NCBI GenBank assembly: GCA_023414985.1
Contig: JAEZLY010000024.1
Span: 1 to 13,250 of the forward strand
Direction of reading: 5' to 3'
DNA length: 13,250 nucleotides
DNA from: Bacillota bacterium
Lineage (GTDB): Bacteria > Bacillota > Clostridia > Lachnospirales > Lachnospiraceae
The translations under genes were made by a program, and so were the position numbers. The notes below the pieces were generated by a model. The model did no database searches. It was given only the letters and a program-made list of their open reading frames with translations, and was not told the origin of the DNA. Every line of letters begins with the position of its first letter. Positions within the stretch are counted from its first letter, which is position 1. Of the stretch, positions 6,490-13,250 are shown in pieces.

Positions 6490-9099
6490 TTATATAATCT
6501 CCTGCTTCAAAGCATCGATGATATTCTCCTTCCTCACCTTGGAGCTCGAATAAAGCATCGCTGAGCCGACAATGACAAAGACAGCAACCACTACTGTAAG
6601 GATACTCTTAATCGGAACGATAAAAGGAAAACGGAAACTGATCATCAACGCCTGATGGGTCAGATTCATTACACCGATACTGATGGGCAGTCCATAGCAG
6701 AGGGCCTTGATTCCATAAAAGACACTTTCAAAATTCAGCATTTTATTAAAACCCTTCGGTGTGATCCCTACGGATTTCAGCATCGCAAATTCTCTCTTTC
6801 GAAGCGCGATACTTGTCGATATGGTATTAATGATATTTGCTACGCAGATGGCTGTAATCAGAATCAGGAAGGCATAGGTGAATACATTCATCATAAGCAC
6901 CAGTTGATTCTCGCTCTGACGGAAAGCATAGAGATTCCTGATATACATCTTCTCCACACCTACGTTATTCTGGACTGCTTCCAGCTCCTCCTGCAGTGCC
7001 TCCGGCCGGTCGCTGTTATAGAATACATAGGTACTGATCAGGGGAGATGTCACCTTATCCTTATCTATCATCAGAGCATCCGCCACCTGTCTGGAAATTA
7101 CGATATTGACACCAGCTTCCTTTCCGGTGGAATGAACGCCCATCGGAAGCTTATCTGTAAGAGCAGCAATGGCTACACTGCCTAAATCGTCGGTATTCTC
7201 GGTACCGCCATCTCCAAGGGTCAGATCAAGGCTGCTTCCCATCTTCGCCCTTAAGGCCTTCGTCTTCACATATTTATCCGTCGTCTCATCTTTAAAGGTA
7301 ATCCCATCAATCACAACAGCCGAGGGATGCTCTGTATCGATTAGACTCGCATAGTTTATCCCTGTCTCAGTAGCATAGGTTTGTAATGCCACATCCTCTA
7401 ATATATTGATATAGACAGTATAGGGATACTTCCCATTCTTACTGAATTCGCTGCTATTCTCCTTCAGGAAATCTGCAATCTCAGGCTCACCGATCCAGGT
7501 AACAGCATTCAGTCTGTCCACTCTGGAATAATCTGAAATATGATCAAGTGCTGTGATCTGTTCGACGATCTCCTCTTTCTCACTGACTGTTCCGGCACTC
7601 ACAATTGTATACACATCGAAATTAATGCCGTCCTGAGTCATGATCATAGATTTCTTAATGCTGTCTGTAAAATCCGTCACCACTAGAAACAACATCATGC
7701 TGATAATCAGAGAAAATACTGTGGCCTGATACCTTTTTCGATTTCTTTTTAAGTTCTTCAGTCCCAGATCTCCCTCTATTCCGAATAATCTCCGGGTCAG
7801 CTTCCAGGTATGAACCTGCTTTTGTTTAATCTTAATGTCCGAGGATTGTCGAATCGCATCGATGGCCGAAATATTAGAGGCACGCCTGGCAGGAATATAG
7901 GTAGAAATCAAGATGGTTAATCCCGTCACCAGTACCGCGATCAGAATTGTTACAGGATATACCCGTAACTGAAGTCCTACCCCTACATTCATAGCATTTT
8001 TTACGATGGGATTAATGCAGAGATACGTAATTCCCAGACCGAGATAGCCCGCTGCTATGCCCAGGGGAATACTGATTGCCCCTATGACTGCCCCCTCAAA
8101 AAACACGGAATTTCTCTTCTGCTTCTTCGTAGCTCCGACACTGGACAGCATCCCGAGATATCTTGAGCGCTCCGATACAGAGATCGCGAAGGCATTATAA
8201 ATCAGGGATATGGAACCAATCATGATAATTCCGATGATAATACCGGACAGAATAAAAAGCATACTTCTCACCCTATCATCCTGAACAACTCCGTAATACC
8301 TAAGAAGTTCATTGTTAAACGCAATCGTACTGTCCGGCAATACCTTTTGCGCATGGTCAAACAGACTGTTTGTAACCTTTTTAAAGATCACCGATGCGTC
8401 AAAAGAACCATCTGTGGCCGCAGTGTTTTCATCCATATAGGACAGTGCTGTATAACCGGGTGCCCAGCTATATTCCCATTCCGGAGTCATTATAAAACCG
8501 ACTATGGTATACTCTCTCTTCCCATCTTCCGTCAACTGCTCTGAAAGCTTACCATCCTCCCACATAAGGGAGCTATTCTGCATTAATTCCTGCTGCTCCT
8601 GACCTTCAAGGGCGCCCTGTCTTTTTCCCAGTGTCAAGGTTATCCGATCACCGAGCTTATAGTTTACCTTCGCGTTGTTCACCACAGCATCCGTAACTAC
8701 CAGCTCATCGGGTTTTTCGGGAAGTCTTCCTTGCGTCAACTTAATTGGAAAATTCTCGTAGCCCTCCCGGCTGAATTCCGTCAGATATAGATAGGGTTTA
8801 TTCCTGTTTTTGCTTCCGGTCAGAAGACTGTAGCCCAGCTCCCGACTTAATATAATGGATTGAATCTCATTATCTTTCTGAAGCTTCTGCAACTGACCTT
8901 CATCAATGCCGATATATTTTGCATGCCATTCCCCGCTTTTTGCTATCTCACCCCTCTGCATCAGATCCACGAAGGATAGTGCCAGAACTGCGACAGCTGT
9001 AATCATTGCTGCAGAGATAACCGTTCCAAGAATTGTGACAAGGGTACGCTTCTTATTCAGCTTCAGCTGCCGCAGCGTTAATTGATTGACGATGTTCAC
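6490..9099 (-). CDS. FtsX-family ABC transporter permease, two-domain
   Basis: An 869-residue membrane protein that with the ATPase upstream should form an ABC transporter or mechanotransmission complex of the MacB/FtsX superfamily. Membrane segments appear near residues 19-43, 280-305, 333-358, 381-401, 458-478, 732-760, 787-812 and 824-850. Two large extracellular domains lie at about 47-279 and 479-731. The duplicated FtsX core is visible: GMLSSVGATKKQKRN and AMLKSVGITPKGFNK are the matching cytoplasmic loops of the two halves. The start is GTG 9099, sharing GTGA with the ATPase stop, with GAGGTGA 7 nt upstream, so the two genes are translationally coupled. The topology (8 segments, two outer domains) differs from BceB-type permeases (10 segments, one outer domain of about 200 residues). 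The likely role is export of, or protection from, a peptide or lipid at the envelope; the substrate is unknown. Confidence 0.93.
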   Translation of the reverse strand: MNIVNQLTLRQLKLNKKRTLVTILGTVISAAMITAVAVLALSFVDLMQRGEIAKSGEWHAKYIGIDEGQLQKLQKDNEIQSIILSRELGYSLLTGSKNRNKPYLYLTEFSREGYENFPIKLTQGRLPEKPDELVVTDAVVNNAKVNYKLGDRITLTLGKRQGALEGQEQQELMQNSSLMWEDGKLSEQLTEDGKREYTIVGFIMTPEWEYSWAPGYTALSYMDENTAATDGSFDASVIFKKVTNSLFDHAQKVLPDSTIAFNNELLRYYGVVQDDRVRSMLFILSGIIIGIIMIGSISLIYNAFAISVSERSRYLGMLSSVGATKKQKRNSVFFEGAVIGAISIPLGIAAGYLGLGITYLCINPIVKNAMNVGVGLQLRVYPVTILIAVLVTGLTILISTYIPARRASNISAIDAIRQSSDIKIKQKQVHTWKLTRRLFGIEGDLGLKNLKRNRKRYQATVFSLIISMMLFLVVTDFTDSIKKSMIMTQDGINFDVYTIVSAGTVSEKEEIVEQITALDHISDYSRVDRLNAVTWIGEPEIADFLKENSSEFSKNGKYPYTVYINILEDVALQTYATETGINYASLIDTEHPSAVVIDGITFKDETTDKYVKTKALRAKMGSSLDLTLGDGGTENTDDLGSVAIAALTDKLPMGVHSTGKEAGVNIVISRQVADALMIDKDKVTSPLISTYVFYNSDRPEALQEELEAVQNNVGVEKMYIRNLYAFRQSENQLVLMMNVFTYAFLILITAICVANIINTISTSIALRKREFAMLKSVGITPKGFNKMLNFESVFYGIKALCYGLPISIGVMNLTHQALMISFRFPFIVPIKSILTVVVAVFVIVGSAMLYSSSKVRKENIIDALKQEII

Positions 9100-9779
9100 G
9101 GACGGATCACCTCATTCCTGGTGATATGACCGTCCTCAATTGCTATAATCCGGTCTGCCTGGAGGGCAATCCTCTCATCATGGGTAATCACCAGCAGCGT
9201 CTGCTGATAAGTCTTATTGAACATCTTTAACAGCTCAATGATTTCACTGCTGTTCTTGCTGTCCAGGTTGCCGGTCGGTTCATCTGCCAACATGATTGCA
9301 GGATTATTAATCAGTGCCCTTCCGATTGATACCCTCTGCTGCTGACCGCCGGATAGTTGATTCGGCAGATGCTTCAGACGATTCTCCAGATTCAGTGTCT
9401 TTACAATACCGGTAAATTGCTTCTGATCAATCTTCTGTTCATCCAGAAGCAAAGGAAGCGTAATATTCTCCTCTACCGTAAGTACAGGAATTAGATTATA
9501 GAACTGATAGACAAGTCCGATCTGTCGACGTCGAAATATGGCCAGCTGAGTCTCGTTCAGACTGTAAATATCCGCGGAATCAACAAATACCTTACCCGAG
9601 GTTGGGCGGTCCACTCCACCCAACAGATGTAGAAGTGTGGATTTTCCCGATCCCGACGGACCGATGATCGCTACAAATTCTCCTTTGTTAATCGTAAAAT
9701 TAATATCATCAATGGCCTTTACGGCCGTTTCCCCTGTCCCATATTGTTTTGACAGATGCTCCACTCTTAATATTTCCAT
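9096..9779 (-). CDS. ABC transporter ATP-binding protein, MacB/LolD/BceA type
   Basis: A 227-residue ATPase driving the permease encoded next to it. All nucleotide-binding motifs are intact: Walker A GPSGSGKST at 40-48, Q-loop Gln92 in YQFYNLIPVLTVEENI, signature LSGGQQQR at 142-149, Walker B IMLADEP at 162-168 with catalytic Glu167, D-loop NLD at 171-173, and switch His200 in VITHD. The QFYNLIP and LADEPTGNLDS wording is typical of the MacB/LolD/BceA subfamily. An in-frame ATG lies 36 nt further upstream, but ATG 9779 has GGAGG 6 nt before it and gives the usual MEILRVEHLSKQYG beginning. The stop overlaps the permease GTG. The gene is separated from the kinase by a 100-nt spacer with operator-like elements, so the transporter can probably be induced separately. 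Confidence 0.96.
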   Translation of the reverse strand: MEILRVEHLSKQYGTGETAVKAIDDINFTINKGEFVAIIGPSGSGKSTLLHLLGGVDRPTSGKVFVDSADIYSLNETQLAIFRRRQIGLVYQFYNLIPVLTVEENITLPLLLDEQKIDQKQFTGIVKTLNLENRLKHLPNQLSGGQQQRVSIGRALINNPAIMLADEPTGNLDSKNSSEIIELLKMFNKTYQQTLLVITHDERIALQADRIIAIEDGHITRNEVIRP

Positions 9780-9851
9780 GACAGACCTCCTGCTATAGTT
9801 GGCTTTCCTAGCCATACTATAAATTTAACCTGTTCATATTACTTTCCCATG

Positions 9852-9867
9852 ACTGTAATATTACAGT
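9852..9867. repeat. 16-bp perfect palindrome ACTGTAATATTACAGT
   Basis: This perfect 8+8 dyad with no spacer lies in the kinase-ATPase gap. It shares its right half with the BceR-type site at 9861-9874, so two overlapping dyads use one TTACA half site. It lacks a loop and is therefore a likelier protein site than an RNA hairpin. The next regulator to test is the response regulator at 10978-11655. Confidence 0.5.
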
Positions 9868-9874
9868 TTTGTCA
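9861..9874 (-). promoter_or_regulatory. BceR-type operator upstream of the ABC genes
   Basis: On the minus strand the sequence is TGACA-AAAC-TGTAA, an exact match to the inverted repeat TNACA-N4-TGTAA known for BceR-type response regulators of Firmicutes peptide-sensing systems. It lies about 80 bp upstream of the ATPase start. Downstream the -10 candidates (TAATAT, TATAGT) have no good -35, which fits a promoter that needs an activator. The match is seen; binding by the adjacent response regulator is inferred from context. Confidence 0.6.
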
Positions 9875-9879
9875 CAATC

Positions 9880-10881
9880 CTAGGAGACCTGCCGATAGAA
9901 CTTAATACTAAACCTAGTTCCTTCCCCCTTTTTACTGGTTACGCTGATGTCCCCGTTCTGCCCGGCAATAATGCTCTGAGCCATCGCCAGGCCGATTCCC
10001 ACGCTGTCAGGAGAGGCATTCTTACCTTTATAGAACCGTTGGAATAAGAATGGCAGATCCTCCTTATCAATCCCGCTGCCATTGTCAGCGATGACAACCT
10101 CCGTATAGATCGGATTCTGTGTATAGCGTATTGTAATCGTGCCCCCTACTCCAGTGTGCTCGATGCAATTCTTAAGGATATTAATGAGAGCTTCGCAGGT
10201 CCACTCTGCATCACCGAGAAATTCCGTCTGTTCCTCACCCTCCAGAACCAGGGTCTGCTCCTTCAGCTCCATCGGGATGAGCAACGGTCTGGTCACTCTT
10301 TGGAAAAGCTCCCTCACCGCAACCCTCTCCTTCTTAAATATGACGGTACCGGCATCCAGCTTTGCCAGCTTTAGTAAGGCTGACAGCAGCCATTCCATTC
10401 TGGTTAGCTGAGCCTCTAAGTTCTTGGAGAAGGTCCTTCTTTTCTCCGTATCCAGCTTCTCATCCTGTAATAGCTCCGCCATTACTGACATAGAGGTCAG
10501 CGGTGTCTTCAGCTGATGAGAAATATCCGATATGGCATCGGCCATCTGCTTTTTTTCATCCTGTAACAACTGCGCCTGCCTGGACAGGATTAAAGTCACC
10601 TTATAGATTTCATTCTTAAGAATGCTTAGCTCCCCTTCCCGATTATCCCGAATATCCAGCGTATAATCTCCTCCATAGATTTTCCGAAGATAACCCGTCA
10701 GGCGTTCGATATCCCGATATCTGCTGCGGGTAAAGAAAACCACCGTTAATAAGAGCATCAGACCTGTGGCTGCCATAATCAGTCCTGCTGCAGGGTTGAG
10801 AAAGAAAACCACGGCACTTCCGATTAACGTAAATACAAGCAAAAACAGCAGCATCCATCGGAATTCTCTGTTACGAAGCAT
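9880..10881 (-). CDS. Sensor histidine kinase with two TM segments and almost no extracellular loop
   Basis: A 333-residue membrane kinase pairing with the response regulator encoded just upstream. TM1 is about residues 9-28 and TM2 about 31-50, with only two or three residues (NPA) between them, so it has no external sensor domain; this is the layout of intramembrane-sensing kinases such as BceS. A short HAMP-like linker follows (YLRKIYGGDYTLDI). Then comes the H-box DISHQLKTPLTSM with phospho-acceptor His122, the N-box INILKNCIEHT, G1 DNGSGI, F-box FLFQRFYKG and G2 GIGLAMA; all are intact. I chose ATG 10881 because GGAGG lies 5 nt upstream; the ATG at 10893 overlaps that SD and has only a weak one of its own. 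Such kinases often take their signal from the partner ABC transporter. Confidence 0.94.
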   Translation of the reverse strand: MLRNREFRWMLLFLLVFTLIGSAVVFFLNPAAGLIMAATGLMLLLTVVFFTRSRYRDIERLTGYLRKIYGGDYTLDIRDNREGELSILKNEIYKVTLILSRQAQLLQDEKKQMADAISDISHQLKTPLTSMSVMAELLQDEKLDTEKRRTFSKNLEAQLTRMEWLLSALLKLAKLDAGTVIFKKERVAVRELFQRVTRPLLIPMELKEQTLVLEGEEQTEFLGDAEWTCEALINILKNCIEHTGVGGTITIRYTQNPIYTEVVIADNGSGIDKEDLPFLFQRFYKGKNASPDSVGIGLAMAQSIIAGQNGDISVTSKKGEGTRFSIKFYRQVS

Positions 10882-10950
10882 ATTAACCTCCATTCCTACA
10901 AAAACCTATGAATGTATACGTCAGCATACACCAGTGAATTGCAAACAAAT

Positions 10951-10980
10951 TAGTGTGAAAAATTATGATTCTTCACACTA
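10951..10980. repeat. Hairpin at the response-regulator stop codon
   Basis: TAGTGTGAA (10951-10959) and TTCACACTA (10972-10980) are perfect 9-nt inverted repeats; after one A/C mismatch a further 3 bp (AAT/ATT) closes on a TATG loop. On the minus strand the stem starts with the TAG stop of the response regulator and is followed by ATTTGTTTG, a poor T-tract. It may work as a partial terminator or as an RNA-stability element that sets the regulator-to-kinase ratio. The remaining kinase leader (10882-10950) shows no clear promoter. Confidence 0.6.
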
Positions 10981-11655
10981 GTCTCCTACCTTATAGCCCA
11001 GACCACGGACGGTCCTGATTACAGTGGGATTCTGCGGTTCCTCCTCCAGCTTGTCCCTCAGTCTTTTGATGTATACCGTCAGAGTATTGTCATTGACAAA
11101 ATCCCCTGCCACATCCCAGATTCCTTCCAGAAGCTGATTACGGGACAGCACCCGACCCTCATTCTGTGCGAAAGTTAATAAGAGTCTATATTCTAAGGCC
11201 GTCAGAAGAACTTCCTGTCCGTTTTTGTATACCTTTGCATCCAGTGTATTGATTCTGATATGTTCAAGCTCTATGATATGCTGGGTGGAGCTACCCTTCT
11301 GGTATCTTCGGAGTACCGTCTTAATTCTGGCCAACAGCTCCCTCACCCGGAAAGGCTTCGTGATATAATCATCTGCTCCCAGTTCTAATCCCATGACTAC
11401 ATTCACTTCTTCATCGCAGGCAGTCAGTATGATTGCCGGGGTATCCCATCGTTCTCTCGCCAGTCTGCACAATTCATAGCCGCTGCCATCCGGCAAGGTC
11501 AAATCCAGTAGGCATAGATCAAAGGAATGCTCAACAAGTGCAAGTTTACCTGACGCTATGTCAGTGCACAATATTACTGAATACCCCTCCTGCTGAAGAG
11601 AATATTCCAATCCCTGCGCTATCGTCTTATCATCCTCTACAATAAGAATTTTCAT
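10978..11655 (-). CDS. OmpR/PhoB-family response regulator
   Basis: A 225-residue two-domain regulator, standard length. The receiver domain (about 1-115) shows the acidic pair Asp8-Asp9, phospho-acceptor Asp51 in LLDLTLPDG, Thr78 and Lys100 in TKPF. The winged-helix DNA-binding domain (about 128-225) includes LTALEYRLLLTFAQNEGRVLSRNQLL, the recognition helix region NDNTLTVYIKRLRDKLE and the final wing VRGLGYKVG. The start ATG 11655 has GGAG 6 nt upstream. It is the first gene of the RR-kinase-ATPase-permease cassette; the kinase starts 96 nt after it. The likely target is the operator at 9861-9874. Wording of the receiver and C-terminal domain fits peptide-stress regulators of Firmicutes, but specific inducers cannot be read from sequence. 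Confidence 0.96.
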   Translation of the reverse strand: MKILIVEDDKTIAQGLEYSLQQEGYSVILCTDIASGKLALVEHSFDLCLLDLTLPDGSGYELCRLARERWDTPAIILTACDEEVNVVMGLELGADDYITKPFRVRELLARIKTVLRRYQKGSSTQHIIELEHIRINTLDAKVYKNGQEVLLTALEYRLLLTFAQNEGRVLSRNQLLEGIWDVAGDFVNDNTLTVYIKRLRDKLEEEPQNPTVIRTVRGLGYKVGD

Positions 11656-11706
11656 CCCTTACTCCATTTCATAGGTACCTTTTTATAGATATAAATCATT
11701 ACCACA

Positions 11707-11734
11707 ATTATACAGCAAAAAAAGACTGCTGCAA
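11707..11734 (-). promoter_or_regulatory. Promoter of the response-regulator/kinase genes
   Basis: A perfect TATAAT (11707-11712, minus strand) with TTGCAG (11729-11734) 16 nt upstream. The -35 and spacer lie within the right-hand stem and T-tract of the PTS terminator, so the two signals overlap. The leader would be about 45 nt. Confidence 0.5.
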
Positions 11735-11809
11735 ATCATAACTTACATCTTTCTGAAGGGTCTCTCCAACGAAATGGTAATATTCTATGATTTGCAGCAG
11801 TCTTTTTTT
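11717..11809. terminator. Long inverted-repeat terminator after the PTS gene (bidirectional)
   Basis: Perfect 24-nt inverted repeats at 11717-11740 and 11786-11809 are separated by 45 nt. The GC-bearing core GACTGCTGCAAATCATA pairs with its complement and is flanked by A7 and T8, so both strands end in a stem plus T-run. On the minus strand it lies 65 nt after the PTS stop and should end that transcript. The 45-nt loop is large for an intrinsic terminator and contains only weak internal stems. No target-site duplication flanks it, so a miniature transposon is less likely. Confidence 0.8.
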
Positions 11810-11873
11810 TACTCCCACGAATATTGGGTAATTAACTTTTTATTGCTACGGAAAGCTTATGTAGTCTAACCGA

Positions 11874-13250
11874 CTATTTCAGCAGCTTATTCAGCTCATC
11901 CGCAACGAATTGTACCTGGGTACCTACAACAACCTGAACGCTGGTCTTGCTGGGACGGATAACACCTGCAACACCTGCTGCTTTGATTTTCTTCTCATCA
12001 ACAGCGGTATAGTCCTTGATTTCAAGACGAAGTCTGGTGATACAGTTATCGCAGCTAACAACATTTGCCTTGCCGCCAAGACCTTCCAGAACCAACTTAG
12101 CTACAGCAGTAAAATCATTATTCATGAGAACTGCCTTCATATCATCATCATTGTCTTCGTCATCCTCACGGCCTACGGTCTTGAAGTTGAAGACAGAGAT
12201 CAGTACACGGAATACTACATAATAAATCACAAAGAATACAAGACCAACCGGAATGATCAACCAGGGATTCTGTGCCATAGGCGCCTTCAAGCTTAAGATA
12301 AAGTCAAATAAACCGGCGCTGAAGTTAAAACCTACTCTGATCGGAAGCAGTGCCACGATAAAGCAGGAGATACCTGTTAACAATGCATGAACCAGATATA
12401 ATGCGGGAGCCAGGAACATGAAGGAGAATTCCAAGGGCTCAGTTACACCTGTTAAGAAGGAGCAGATCGCTGCTGACATTAATAAGCCGGCTGCAATCTT
12501 CTTTCTCTTGGTTTTCGCGGTATGATACATTGCAAGAGCTGCACCGGGAAGACCGAACATCATTACCGGGAAGAAGCCGGACATATACATACCGGTCTCA
12601 CCCATGGTACCCTTACCGGACCAGAAATTACCCAGGTCATTGATTCCTGCTAAGTCAAACCAGAATACATTGTTCAATGCGTGGTGAAGACCGGTAGGAA
12701 TTAAGAGACGGTTAGCGAAACCATAAATACCTGCACCAACTGCTCCGGTACTAACGATAGCCTTACCAAATCCAACCAGTGCGCCATACAGGAACGGCCA
12801 TACGAAGTAAAGAATAACACTTACTACAATCGTAACACCTGCAGTAACGATAGCTACGCAGCGCTTGCCGCTGAAGAATGATAATGCATCGGGAAGCTTT
12901 GTGTTCTTGAAACGGTTATAACAGGTTGCACCGATTAAACCGGCAATAATACCGACAAATACATTTTCAATCTTACCGAAGGCCATATTTGCGTCTGCTC
13001 CGGTATACATCGCAACCGAACTGCTGGATAACAAGGTGGTGAACATCAGCCAGGATACCAAACCTGCAATCGCTGAGGTTCCGTCGTGGTCATCTGCCAT
13101 ACCGACAGATACACCGATGGCAAAAAGAATTGCCATGTGGTTAAGGATTGCACCGCCTGCTGTAATCAGGAACGCTGCAATTACATTGTTGGCACCCCAA
13201 CCGCTCGGGTCGATCATGTAACCGATACCCATCATAATACCGGCAACCGG
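11874..13250 (-). CDS. nagE: PTS transporter EIICB, N-acetylglucosamine type (partial, N-terminus off the right edge)
   Basis: Membrane permease with fused EIIB domain that takes up and phosphorylates an amino sugar or hexose using phosphate from HPr and EIIA. The frame is still open at the right edge: PVAGIM precedes the first internal Met at 13235, so about 20-25 residues are missing. The EIIC part shows the family motifs NRLLIPTGLHHALN, MSGFFPVMMFGLPGAALAMYH and the sugar-site GVTEPLEF, and ends FNFKTVGRED. The EIIB part carries CDNCITRLRLEIKD, whose second Cys, 56 residues before the end, is the phosphorylated one. Wording throughout is closer to NagE (GlcNAc) than to PtsG (glucose). The protein stops after EIIB, so EIIA must be encoded elsewhere, unlike the EIICBA fusion of E. 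coli NagE. Its transcript ends at the inverted repeat 11717-11809. Confidence 0.92.
   Translation of the reverse strand, partial: PVAGIMMGIGYMIDPSGWGANNVIAAFLITAGGAILNHMAILFAIGVSVGMADDHDGTSAIAGLVSWLMFTTLLSSSSVAMYTGADANMAFGKIENVFVGIIAGLIGATCYNRFKNTKLPDALSFFSGKRCVAIVTAGVTIVVSVILYFVWPFLYGALVGFGKAIVSTGAVGAGIYGFANRLLIPTGLHHALNNVFWFDLAGINDLGNFWSGKGTMGETGMYMSGFFPVMMFGLPGAALAMYHTAKTKRKKIAAGLLMSAAICSFLTGVTEPLEFSFMFLAPALYLVHALLTGISCFIVALLPIRVGFNFSAGLFDFILSLKAPMAQNPWLIIPVGLVFFVIYYVVFRVLISVFNFKTVGREDDEDNDDDMKAVLMNNDFTAVAKLVLEGLGGKANVVSCDNCITRLRLEIKDYTAVDEKKIKAAGVAGVIRPSKTSVQVVVGTQVQFVADELNKLLK

Noticed and set aside
6655..7185. A 176-codon plus-strand frame inside the ABC permease
   Set aside because: It is the shadow of the permease reading frame, with no SD and low-complexity composition.
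9813..9815. Upstream ATG as start of the ABC ATPase
   Set aside because: It has no SD and adds 12 residues not seen in the family; ATG 9779 has GGAGG at the right distance.
11741..11785. Riboswitch-like fragments (GGAGAG and CTTCAG) in the terminator loop
   Set aside because: It lies after the stop of the PTS gene, is too short, and lacks the rest of any glycine or folate riboswitch core.
11717..11809. Miniature inverted-repeat transposable element
   Set aside because: Perfect terminal repeats are present but there is no target-site duplication, and position and T-runs fit a terminator better.

Overview
The window looks like chromosomal DNA from a low-to-mid GC Gram-positive bacterium of the class Clostridia, most likely a Lachnospiraceae relative. 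This rests on Shine-Dalgarno sequences of the GGAGG type before nearly every gene, sigma-A-like promoters with TATAAT/TATGAT boxes, a long single-chain clostridial-type PurL, a Gram-positive lipobox lipoprotein, and a response regulator / kinase / ABC transporter cassette of a kind common in Firmicutes. The family assignment is inference; no rRNA or other taxonomic marker is present. No tRNA, rRNA, CRISPR array, transposase or phage gene was seen.

Layout, left to right. (1) The first 2.4 kb is the N-terminal two thirds of purL (minus strand, running off the left edge), with a strong extended -10 promoter and a leader hairpin that can cover its ribosome binding site. (2) A LysR-type regulator is transcribed divergently from purL; the shared spacer holds two AT-rich dyads at LysR-like distances from the purL promoter. 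(3) A 12-TM-type MFS transporter faces the LysR gene tail to tail. Between them is a near-perfect 30+30 nt palindrome carrying an SD plus ATG on each strand. (4) A small lipoprotein of unknown function lies upstream of the MFS gene, with a possible 23-42 codon small ORF between them. (5) mgsA (methylglyoxal synthase) has its own promoter, which also fixes its start codon. (6) A four-gene two-component/ABC cassette on the minus strand follows, in transcription order: OmpR-family response regulator, short-loop two-TM histidine kinase, MacB/LolD-type ATPase and a large FtsX-family permease. A BceR-type inverted repeat lies in front of the ATPase. (7) At the right edge is most of an N-acetylglucosamine/glucose-family PTS EIICB gene, closed by a long inverted-repeat terminator.

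How the genes may work together. purL acts in de novo purine synthesis, mgsA in the methylglyoxal bypass of glycolysis and the PTS protein in sugar uptake; these are housekeeping or metabolic functions and need not be co-regulated. The clearest functional unit is the cassette at 6490-11655: the kinase and regulator probably sense cell-envelope stress or an antimicrobial peptide and induce the ABC transporter through the operator at 9861-9874. The permease differs from classical BceB in having two extracellular domains and about 8 membrane segments.

No gene in the window belongs to a system I would call new. The most unusual sequence structures are the SD-bearing palindrome at 3624-3697, the overlapping operator/palindrome at 9852-9874, and the overlap of a terminator with the response-regulator promoter at 11707-11809.
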